Shown here piece after piece: positions 1-5,712 of a stretch of DNA of 5,712 bases. The notes below the pieces were generated by a model, which was not told the DNA's origin, did no database searches, and was given only the letters and a program-made list of their open reading frames with translations. The stretch's first letter is position 1. Every line of letters starts with the position of its first letter. Source of the DNA: an uncultured bacterium (GTDB lineage Bacteria; Bacteroidota; Bacteroidia; Bacteroidales; JACABE01); NCBI GenBank assembly GCA_903911455.1, contig CAIWDQ010000500.1, forward strand, positions 1 to 5,712, written 5' to 3'. The position numbers and the translations under genes are program-made.

Positions 1-130
1 AAAGATTATTTCGGGATGGCTCGGGTTGCGTTATTTTTTTAATTGTAGTTTTGAAGTAAATGAGGTGCAGTCTTGATTTTTTGTTTCTTTTTTATCAAGA
101 AAAAAGAAAGTGAAGAAAAAAAGTCTTAAT
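1..130. repeat. Possible dispersed intergenic element with A/T-rich dyad
   Basis: This stretch has no open frame of useful length. Its left part (1-31) is unusually G-rich for the window (TCGGGATGGCTCGGGTTGCG, 11-30). It is followed by T-runs and a dyad. From memory, similar blocks (G-rich tail, then a segment like GTGCAGTCTTGAT, then a T-run/A-run hairpin with ATCAAG in the loop) recur between genes in Bacteroidetes genomes. That recognition is not verified here. The left border may lie outside the window, and the right border near 130 is a guess based on where composition changes. It could instead be unrelated spacer DNA or the decayed end of an upstream gene. Confidence 0.35.
84..109. repeat. 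Perfect 10-bp inverted repeat with 6-nt loop
   Basis: TTTCTTTTTT (84-93) is the exact reverse complement of AAAAAAGAAA (100-109), with loop ATCAAG (94-99). A second pairing competes with it: TCTTGAT (71-77) is complementary to ATCAAGA (94-100). The stem is almost all A-T, so it is weak as RNA. Being T-run then A-run, it resembles a low-grade bidirectional terminator or the core of a dispersed palindromic element. The pairing is seen directly; the role is inference. Confidence 0.6.
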
Positions 131-131
131 A

Positions 132-149
132 GTCCACCTTGTCCACCTT
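132..149. repeat. Two perfect tandem copies of GTCCACCTT
   Basis: GTCCACCTT occurs at 132-140 and again, directly adjacent, at 141-149. The unit length (9 bp) differs from the 21-bp period of the array that starts further right, so it is treated separately. No function can be assigned. Confidence 0.75.
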
Positions 150-186
150 TATGTATTTTCATCTTCAAAACCACCAATTACAATTC

Positions 187-541
187 TAATTCCTATCTCA
201 AAAAATAAAATACCTCAATCTGAAAAGACTTTAATACTATCCAAAAGATAAATACCTATTTTGAAATAATATTTACCTCTTCCGGTAAAAAAAATACCTG
301 TATAGAGAAAAAAATTACCACTTCCGACATTGTCAATTCCTATATTTATAAATAAAATACCTCTCTGGAATTTTCAAATAGCAATCCACCCAAAATATTC
401 ATCACTTCCGACAAAATATTATACCACTTTACAAAATATTATTCACTTCCGGTAAAAACTTCTAAACACAAATAAAAATATTCATCACATTATACAAAAC
501 ATTACACCCATAGACACTTTCAAATTCACTTCCGACAAAAT
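187..541. repeat. Degenerate 21-bp tandem repeat array, about 17 units
   Basis: Cutting the sequence every 21 bases lines up a recurring pattern: a T-A/T-CC core, often ACCTCTTCCG or CACTTCCGAC, then an A-rich stretch ending near AAAAT. AAATACCT starts at 208, 250, 292 and 355 (steps 42, 42, 63). The core CTTCCG starts at 279, 321, 405, 446 and 529 (steps 42, 84, 41, 83). Clear units include 271-291, 313-333, 397-417, 438-458, 480-500 and 521-541. The length of 355 bp equals 17 units minus two bases; the losses fall in about 418-437 and 501-520. The 22-bp segments 402-423 and 526-547 are identical. Units are diverged and abut with no spacers, so this is an old tandem array, not a CRISPR. The plus strand is very G-poor (19 G against 78 C in 181-540 by hand count). 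Role unknown: phased A-tracts could bend DNA upstream of kdpD, or this may be decayed repetitive DNA. Confidence 0.72.
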
Positions 542-677
542 ATTATAATCAATATGTAAAGTCAAATCAACCATATTTTCAAAAAACACAGCAATATCAA
601 GGGTTTCGCTATTAATGCACATTATAATGCTAATCAAAAACAGAAATTAATAGTTTTAATAAAAGAAAACACAATAT

Positions 678-689
678 TTATACGTATAA
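678..689. promoter_or_regulatory. 12-bp perfect palindrome, candidate operator upstream of kdpD
   Basis: TTATACGTATAA (678-689) is a perfect palindrome lying about 25 bp before the -7 element and about 50 bp before the kdpD start, which is where an activator or repressor could bind. A shorter palindrome AAACGTTT (701-708) lies between it and the -7 element, and CATTATAATG (620-629) lies further upstream. In DNA this AT-rich, short palindromes also arise by chance, and no known KdpE site was matched. Confidence 0.3.
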
Positions 690-714
690 GATGAAAAGAT
701 AAACGTTTTATTAC

Positions 715-722
715 TAAATTTG
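715..722 (+). promoter_or_regulatory. Bacteroidetes-type -7 element for kdpDE
   Basis: TAAATTTG matches the Bacteroidetes primary sigma factor consensus TAnnTTTG at every fixed position. It lies 17 bp before the kdpD ATG. No convincing -33 TTTG partner is seen about 20 bp upstream, so recognition may be weak or activator-assisted. If used, transcription would begin near 727-731, giving a leader of only about 10 nt. There is no purine-rich Shine-Dalgarno sequence before the ATG, as is common in this phylum. Confidence 0.58.
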
Positions 723-739
723 CAGTCTAATAAAATTCA

Positions 740-3427
740 ATGATAGATTTTAATGACGACAGACCAAATCCTGATGAACTCTTAGCAACTCTTATAAATG
801 AAGAGGAAAAAAGCAAACGCGGCAAGCTAAAGATTTTTTTCGGAATGTGTGCAGGTGTGGGCAAAACTTATACGATGCTCAAGACTGCACATGCCGAGAT
901 TTTGAAAGGTAGTGAAATAGTTATTGGCCTTATTGAAACCCATAACCGTAAAGAAACTGCTGAATTAGTCAAAGGTTTTGAAATTATTCCCCTTAAGGAA
1001 TATGAATATAAAGGTACAATGGTTAAGGAAATGGACCTGGATGCCATTGTGGCTCGTAAACCTCAGATTGTAATTGTTGATGAACTTGCTCATACCAATG
1101 CTCCCGGAAGCCGTCATGTAAAGCGTTATCATGATGTTTTGGAACTTTTAGAGAATGGTATTAATGTTTATTCTACCCTTAATGTTCAGCATTTAGAAAG
1201 CCGTTCGGATACAGTTGCTCAGATTACAGGTGTAATTGTTAGAGAAACATTACCCGATGAAATATTTGAGAATGCAGATGAAGTAGAGGTTGTTGACCTT
1301 ACCCCGGGCGAATTACTTCAAAGGCTTACTGAAGGGAAAGTTTATACTCATGATAGATCAAAAGAAGCTATTGAAAACTTCTTCCGAAAAGGAAATATAA
1401 CTGCTTTGCGCGAAATGGCCTTGCGTATAGTTGCCGATAGAGTTGATAAACAGCTTCACGACTATATGCAGCTAAAGCGAATAAAAGGCCCATGGAAATC
1501 AGGTTTACATTTGCTTGTTGGTATAGATTATAAGCCACAATCAACAAGACTGCTTCGTTGGGCTAAGAATCTTTCCTATTCTATGGGAGCTAATATTCAA
1601 GCTATTTATGTAGAAACCCTTCATAAGCTAACTCCTGCTGAGGAAGAACAACTTAATAAGAACTTAAATCTCGCCAAGCAATTAGGTATAAAATCACGTA
1701 TTGTTACTAATGATGATGTTGTAAAAGCTATTGTTGATTTTGCTCAAAAAGAAAATGTTTCTCATATCATTGTCGGTAAACCAAGCGTAAGGAATGTTCT
1801 TTCAATGTTTATTCTGGGTAATTTCGTTAACAGATTAATTCGTTACAGCGGTAATATTGATGTTTATATTCTGGGAGCAGATAATCAATCTATAGATAAA
1901 TTTAAAGAAAAAGTTTCTATCCCAGCTTTTACTTCCAATCTCAAGCAATATTTTACAGCTGCAATGCTTGTTATCCTGACTTCCATTGTATGTTATTTTG
2001 TTAAAGATTATATAGGTTATCAGGTTGTTTCCTTTGGTTTATTGTTCCTTGTTTCAATACTTGCTTTGTTTTATGGTACAGGCCCTATCCTTGTTGCTGC
2101 TACTTTAAGTGCACTTATCTGGGATTATTTTTTTATTCCTCCCACCTATACATTTCATGTTGAGAAACCTGTTGACATGCTTATGCTTGTCATGTTTTTT
2201 ATTATTGCTTTAATGAATGGCACATTGACTTCCAGAGTTCGTCGCCAGGAGAAAAAGATTAGGATTCGTGAAGAACGTACGGATGCAGTTTATCAACTTA
2301 CAAAAGAGCTCACAGTTATTTCTGGTATTGATCAGGTAACAAAGGTTGCTATTAATTATATTCAAAAGTATTTTAAACTTGATAGTGCAATTATTCTTAA
2401 AAATGAATTAAATCAGTTAGAAAAACAAGTTAATAATGATAGTATAATTAGTTTATCAGAAAACGAATTCAGTGTTGCTTCCTGGACTTTCAAACATTCT
2501 TCTAAAGCTGGGAAATATACCAATACATTACCTTCAGGTAACTATACTTTTTATCCTTTAATTGGAAATAGTGAAAGTATGGGTGTAATTGCTGTTGAGC
2601 ATTTACGAAAGTTTACTCAAGGTGAAGAACAATTTTGGGAAGCTTTTCTTTCGCAGATTTCAGGTAAGTTTGAACGAGAATATCTGCGTATAGCTGCTAG
2701 AAAAACTTATATCCTTAATGAATCTGATAAGCTTTATAAAACATTATTCAATTCTATTTCTCACGAATTACGTATACCAGTTGCTACAATTATGGGTGCT
2801 TCAGATGTTTTACTTTCTGAGAATTATTCAAAAGAAAACCAAACTGAATTATATAATGAGATTAATACTGCTTCCATTCGTCTGAACCGTGTTATTGAGA
2901 ACTTACTTAATATGTCGCGTTTAGAATCTGGCAGAATTACACCTCACCCTGATTGGTGTGATGTTCATGATTTGGCTAATAAGGTTGCCGAAACGCTTCA
3001 ACAGGAACTTAAACCTTTCAAGTTAACTACTATTATCCCTCAGGATATGCCTTTAGTTAAGATTGATTTTGGTTTGATTGAACAGGTTTTGCATAATCTT
3101 ATTTTAAATGCTACACAGAATGCTCCTTTCGGTAGTCGTATCAGAGTTAAGATGTTTTATGATAATGGAAATCTTGTTATACTTGTAATGGACAGAGGTA
3201 AAGGCTTTCCTAATTCTGAACTTAGCTCAGTTTTTAATAAGTTTTACAGAGGTGATGATGCCAAAACAGGTGGTACAGGTTTAGGACTTTCTATTGTTAA
3301 AGGTTTTGTAGAAGCTCATGAGGGAACTGTTACAGCTCAGAACCGCGAGAATGGTGGTGCTTTATTTACTATCAGAATACCTGTGTTGATATCTGAAATG
3401 AATCAGTTTAATAAACAAGAAGAATAA
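740..3427 (+). CDS. kdpD: KdpD potassium-responsive sensor histidine kinase, full length
   Basis: Membrane sensor kinase that, in the characterised family, responds to low potassium and osmotic or ionic stress by controlling phosphorylation of KdpE. At 895 aa it is nearly the length of E. coli KdpD (894 aa). Domains in order: cytoplasmic KdpD sensor domain, about 27-235, with the family Walker A GMCAGVGKT (35-43) and Walker B region VDELAHTNAPGSRH (113-126); a universal-stress-like domain, about 253-379; four closely spaced membrane helices, about 403-421, 426-445, 447-465 and 477-494; a basic linker RVRRQEKK; a GAF-like region, about 525-645; HisKA with phosphoacceptor H675 in SHELRIP; N-box with N786/N790; G1 DRGKGF (818-823); F-box FNKFYRG; and G2 GGTGLGL (844-850). 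All catalytic motifs are intact. The chosen start reproduces the family N-terminus (RPNPDELL before GKLKIFFG). It is followed directly by kdpE. The pump genes it normally controls are not visible. Family assignment is very secure; stimulus is inferred from family. Confidence 0.97.
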   Translation: MIDFNDDRPNPDELLATLINEEEKSKRGKLKIFFGMCAGVGKTYTMLKTAHAEILKGSEIVIGLIETHNRKETAELVKGFEIIPLKEYEYKGTMVKEMDLDAIVARKPQIVIVDELAHTNAPGSRHVKRYHDVLELLENGINVYSTLNVQHLESRSDTVAQITGVIVRETLPDEIFENADEVEVVDLTPGELLQRLTEGKVYTHDRSKEAIENFFRKGNITALREMALRIVADRVDKQLHDYMQLKRIKGPWKSGLHLLVGIDYKPQSTRLLRWAKNLSYSMGANIQAIYVETLHKLTPAEEEQLNKNLNLAKQLGIKSRIVTNDDVVKAIVDFAQKENVSHIIVGKPSVRNVLSMFILGNFVNRLIRYSGNIDVYILGADNQSIDKFKEKVSIPAFTSNLKQYFTAAMLVILTSIVCYFVKDYIGYQVVSFGLLFLVSILALFYGTGPILVAATLSALIWDYFFIPPTYTFHVEKPVDMLMLVMFFIIALMNGTLTSRVRRQEKKIRIREERTDAVYQLTKELTVISGIDQVTKVAINYIQKYFKLDSAIILKNELNQLEKQVNNDSIISLSENEFSVASWTFKHSSKAGKYTNTLPSGNYTFYPLIGNSESMGVIAVEHLRKFTQGEEQFWEAFLSQISGKFEREYLRIAARKTYILNESDKLYKTLFNSISHELRIPVATIMGASDVLLSENYSKENQTELYNEINTASIRLNRVIENLLNMSRLESGRITPHPDWCDVHDLANKVAETLQQELKPFKLTTIIPQDMPLVKIDFGLIEQVLHNLILNATQNAPFGSRIRVKMFYDNGNLVILVMDRGKGFPNSELSSVFNKFYRGDDAKTGGTGLGLSIVKGFVEAHEGTVTAQNRENGGALFTIRIPVLISEMNQFNKQEE

Positions 3428-4111
3428 ATGGCTAACGAAGAAACCATATTAATTATAGATGATGAAGTTCAGATCAGGCGTTTGCTTGAGATTACTTTAT
3501 TAGCTAATGGCTATAAGATTTCAGAAGCTTCTACCGGTAAAGAAGGCTTGACTAATGCAGCTACAGGACAACCTGTATTGATTATTCTTGATTTAGGTTT
3601 GCCTGATGCTGATGGTTTGGAAGTATTAAAAAAGCTTCGCGAATGGTATCTTAAACCTATAATTATCCTTTCCGTTCGCAATTCGGAAGATGATATTATT
3701 AAAGCACTTGATTTAGGTGCTGATGATTACCTTACCAAACCTTTCCGCACAGGTGAATTGTTGGCTAGAATAAGAGTTGCAATCAAACATAGTCAGGGCC
3801 CTGATGATAGTTCAAGTCTTTCTTTTGATAATTTGTTTATTGATTTGGCAAATCATATTGTCCGTAAGGATAATGAAATAGTTAAGCTCACTTCAACAGA
3901 ATTTTCTTTATTAGCTTTACTTGCTAAAAACGAAGGAAGAGTTCTTACCCATCAATATATATTAAAAGAAGTATGGGGAATGGGCTATATTGACCAAACT
4001 CAATATCTGAGAGTATTCATGGCACAACTGCGGAAGAAAGTAGAAGATAATCCTTCAAAACCTAAGCTACTTAATACAGAATCTGGAATTGGGTATAGGT
4101 TTGGTGGATAA
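3428..4111 (+). CDS. kdpE: KdpE response regulator (OmpR/PhoB family)
   Basis: DNA-binding partner of KdpD. When phosphorylated, family members activate transcription of the kdpFABC potassium-transporting ATPase. Its 227 aa are close to the 225 aa of E. coli KdpE. The receiver domain (about 5-118) has the acidic pair D11/D12, phosphoacceptor D55 in LIILDLGLPDADG, the switch residue S82 and K104 in LTKPF. The winged-helix effector domain (about 129-226) has the family pattern LTSTEFSLLALLAKNEGRV, the recognition-helix region DQTQYLRVFMAQLRKKVE, and the closing GIGYRFGG. The ATG begins on the base right after the kdpD stop (TAAATG, 3425-3430), so translation is probably coupled to kdpD and both genes share one transcript. 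It has no Shine-Dalgarno of its own. Calling it KdpE rather than another OmpR-type regulator rests on both sequence and pairing with kdpD. Confidence 0.94.
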   Translation: MANEETILIIDDEVQIRRLLEITLLANGYKISEASTGKEGLTNAATGQPVLIILDLGLPDADGLEVLKKLREWYLKPIIILSVRNSEDDIIKALDLGADDYLTKPFRTGELLARIRVAIKHSQGPDDSSSLSFDNLFIDLANHIVRKDNEIVKLTSTEFSLLALLAKNEGRVLTHQYILKEVWGMGYIDQTQYLRVFMAQLRKKVEDNPSKPKLLNTESGIGYRFGG

Positions 4112-4171
4112 GCATTTTTTAAAAAATAAATGATTTATTAATATTACATCAATACATTATATTAAAAACAA

Positions 4172-4205
4172 AAAGAGCAGTTTTCTATTTCAAAAACTGC
4201 TCTTT
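4172..4205. terminator. Bidirectional terminator between kdpE and dnaA
   Basis: AAAGAGCAGTTTT (4172-4184) and AAAACTGCTCTTT (4193-4205) form a perfect 13-bp stem with an 8-nt loop. The GAGCAG/CTGCTC core supplies the G-C pairs. On the minus strand the stem runs into TTTGTTTTTAAT, a good U-tract for ending dnaA 24 bp after its stop codon. On the plus strand the tail is TTTATTATTTCTTT, weaker but usable for kdpDE, 61 bp after its stop. The rest of the 117-bp gap (4112-4228) is plain A/T-rich DNA without an open frame. Confidence 0.88.
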
Positions 4206-4228
4206 ATTATTTCTTTAAATTATATAAA

Positions 4229-5680
4229 CTAGAGATTAAATTTCTTTTCTAATTCAGCTACATAAATTTTATAACTTTTATCAGTATCAATTAAGTTGCT
4301 TACAGTTTTGCATGCATGTAAAACTGTTGCATGATCTTTATTCCCACATTGATTTCCTATTGAAGCTAACGAAGATTTAGTTAATTTTTTTGAAAAATAC
4401 ATTGCCATTTGTCTGGCTTGTACTACATCACGTTTACGGGTTTTTGATGCAATCTTATCAACTGATATATTAAAATAATCACACACAATTTTCTGGATAA
4501 AATCAATAGAGATCTCACGTGAAGTGTTTTTTACAAACTTATCTATCATTTGCCTTGCTAAGTCAAGCGTAATAATTTTATTATTAAGTGACGACTGAGC
4601 TAACAAAGATATTAGAGCACCTTCCAGTTCACGAACATTATTTGTAATACTGTAAGCAAGATATTCAATAACTTCCGATGGCATTTCTATACCATCATTA
4701 TATAAACGTTTCTGTAATATAGCAATTCTAGTTTCAATGTTTGGTATTTGCAAATCGGCTGATAGCCCCCATTTAAAACGCGAAATTAATCTTGGCTCCA
4801 TTCCATTCATTTCTACTGGAGCTTTATCAGATGTAATTATTATTTGTTTGCCACGTTGATGTAAGTAATTAAATATATGGAAAAATACATCCTGTGTTTT
4901 TTCTTTACCTGCTAAAAACTGAATATCATCTAATATCAATACATCCATCATCTGATAGAAATGTATAAAATCATTATGATTATTATTTCTGATTGATTCT
5001 ATGTATTGTTGAATAAATTGTTCGGTACTTACATATAATACTGTTTTTTCAGGAAAGTTGTTTTTTACCTGAATCCCGATTGCGTGTGCAAGATGTGTTT
5101 TACCTAATCCAACACTACTATATATTAATAATGGATTAAAAGCTGTTTTGCCGGGATTTTCTGCTACTGCATATCCAGCTGACCTTGCTAATCTATTACA
5201 ATCTCCTTCTACAAAACTCTCGAAAGAATAATGATCTATCAACTGTGAGTTAACCTTGATCTTTTTTAATCCTGGAATAATAAAAGGATTTGGAATCTCT
5301 TTTGAAGAATTATTATTAATATCTAGTGGCATATTTACAGCTTGATTTTGTGTAGCTTTTTTATTTGAAGTTGGAACTTTTATAGTAAAAGGTTCATTCC
5401 CAAAATTCGAATTATCCATTATTATACTATATTCCAATCTTCCATTTATACCTAATTCTTTTTTTATTGTCTTCTTTAGCAATCCAATATAATGTTCTTC
5501 TAACCATTCGTAAAAAAACTGGCTGGGTACCTGAATAGTTAACACATTGTTTTCTAATTTTATCGGTTTTATGGGTTCAAACCATGTTTTAAAACTCTGG
5601 CTGTTTCCAAGATTATCCTGAATGATATTTAAGCAATTTTTCCAAACAATATTGTAATCGAAGTCCATGGTTTTTAACAT
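4229..5680 (-). CDS. dnaA: Chromosomal replication initiator protein DnaA
   Basis: AAA+ ATPase that binds DnaA boxes at oriC, opens the duplex and helps load the replicative helicase; 483 aa, against 467 in E. coli. Domain I, about 1-85 (VWKNCLNIIQDN, KTWFEPIKPI); N/K/P-rich linker domain II, about 90-145; AAA+ domain III, from FNPLLIY with Walker A SSVGLGKT (188-195), Walker B VLILDDIQF (247-255), sensor I TSD (283-285), box VII EPRLISRFKWGL with R297/R301, and sensor II R350 in NNVRELEGAL; DNA-binding domain IV with ARQMAM (422-427) and signature NKDHATVLHACKTV (447-460). Odd: the first P-loop glycine is S188. The start is uncertain: M1 (5680) and M5 (5668) are both possible, as neither has a Shine-Dalgarno and M5 also fits the usual short N-terminus before VWxNCL. 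It converges on kdpDE. The promoter lies largely beyond the window edge. Confidence 0.98.
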   Translation of the reverse strand: MLKTMDFDYNIVWKNCLNIIQDNLGNSQSFKTWFEPIKPIKLENNVLTIQVPSQFFYEWLEEHYIGLLKKTIKKELGINGRLEYSIIMDNSNFGNEPFTIKVPTSNKKATQNQAVNMPLDINNNSSKEIPNPFIIPGLKKIKVNSQLIDHYSFESFVEGDCNRLARSAGYAVAENPGKTAFNPLLIYSSVGLGKTHLAHAIGIQVKNNFPEKTVLYVSTEQFIQQYIESIRNNNHNDFIHFYQMMDVLILDDIQFLAGKEKTQDVFFHIFNYLHQRGKQIIITSDKAPVEMNGMEPRLISRFKWGLSADLQIPNIETRIAILQKRLYNDGIEMPSEVIEYLAYSITNNVRELEGALISLLAQSSLNNKIITLDLARQMIDKFVKNTSREISIDFIQKIVCDYFNISVDKIASKTRKRDVVQARQMAMYFSKKLTKSSLASIGNQCGNKDHATVLHACKTVSNLIDTDKSYKIYVAELEKKFNL

Positions 5681-5686
5681 TCTTAT

Positions 5687-5707
5687 TTAATTAGTATATT
5701 AATTAGT
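5687..5707. repeat. 9-bp direct repeats upstream of dnaA
   Basis: TTAATTAGT occurs at 5687-5695 and 5699-5707, one copy every 12 bp, immediately upstream of dnaA (on its strand, ACTAATTAA twice). Each contains the palindromic core TAATTA. They could be part of the dnaA control region, but they do not match a DnaA box (TTATCCACA), and such A/T words are common in this DNA. No clear TAnnTTTG element is seen in the 32 visible bases upstream of dnaA. Confidence 0.3.
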
Positions 5708-5712
5708 TTTGA

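Noticed and set aside
1..42. End of a plus-strand gene (reads KDYFGMARVALFF then stop)
   Set aside because: Only 13 codons are visible, they match no family I recognise, and the DNA looks like the intergenic element described above.
139..147. DnaA box (TTGTCCACC) and a replication origin in 1-739
   Set aside because: It differs from TTATCCACA at two positions, is part of a 9-bp duplication, and no cluster of better boxes is present here or in the visible dnaA upstream bases.
218..373. Minus-strand open frame of 52 codons as a gene
   Set aside because: It has no usable start codon, lies wholly in the 21-bp array and is flanked by stops and frame shifts in neighbouring units.
187..541. CRISPR array
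   Set aside because: Units are diverged and directly abutting, there are no unique spacers of constant length, and no cas genes are present.
181..739. Leader riboswitch controlling kdpDE (for example a c-di-AMP type)
   Set aside because: The region is too poor in G to form a structured aptamer, no known motif is seen, and the likely promoter lies only 17 bp before the start codon.

Overview
The window looks like chromosomal DNA from an AT-rich member of the Bacteroidetes. Three things point that way: a -7 type promoter element TAAATTTG (715-722) just before the first gene, no Shine-Dalgarno sequences in front of the genes, and DnaA/KdpD proteins of the type found in that phylum. The exact genus cannot be told from this sequence alone.

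Layout: positions 1-739 hold no credible gene. This stretch begins with a short A/T-rich dyad region (about 1-130) that resembles a dispersed Bacteroidetes intergenic element. A 9-bp tandem duplication follows (132-149). Then comes a long, strongly decayed tandem array with a 21-bp period (187-541, about 17 units, register kept apart from two single-base losses). Last is an A/T-rich promoter region with a perfect 12-bp palindrome. Next are two tightly coupled plus-strand genes: kdpD (740-3427), a full-length potassium-responsive sensor kinase, and kdpE (3428-4111), its OmpR-type response regulator, with no base between the stop and the next ATG. After a 117-bp convergent gap with a strong hairpin (4172-4205) that can terminate transcription from both sides, dnaA (4229-5680, minus strand) fills the rest. 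Only 32 bp of its upstream region are visible.

How the genes work together: KdpD is expected to sense potassium/osmotic state and phosphorylate KdpE. KdpE would then activate the high-affinity potassium pump genes kdpFABC, which are not in this window. DnaA is the replication initiator and has no known functional link to KdpDE; its neighbourhood here is simple convergence.

The genes are ordinary, full-length family members. The least explained parts are the 21-bp periodic array upstream of kdpD, and a DnaA P-loop whose first glycine is a serine. No new multi-gene system is supported by this window.
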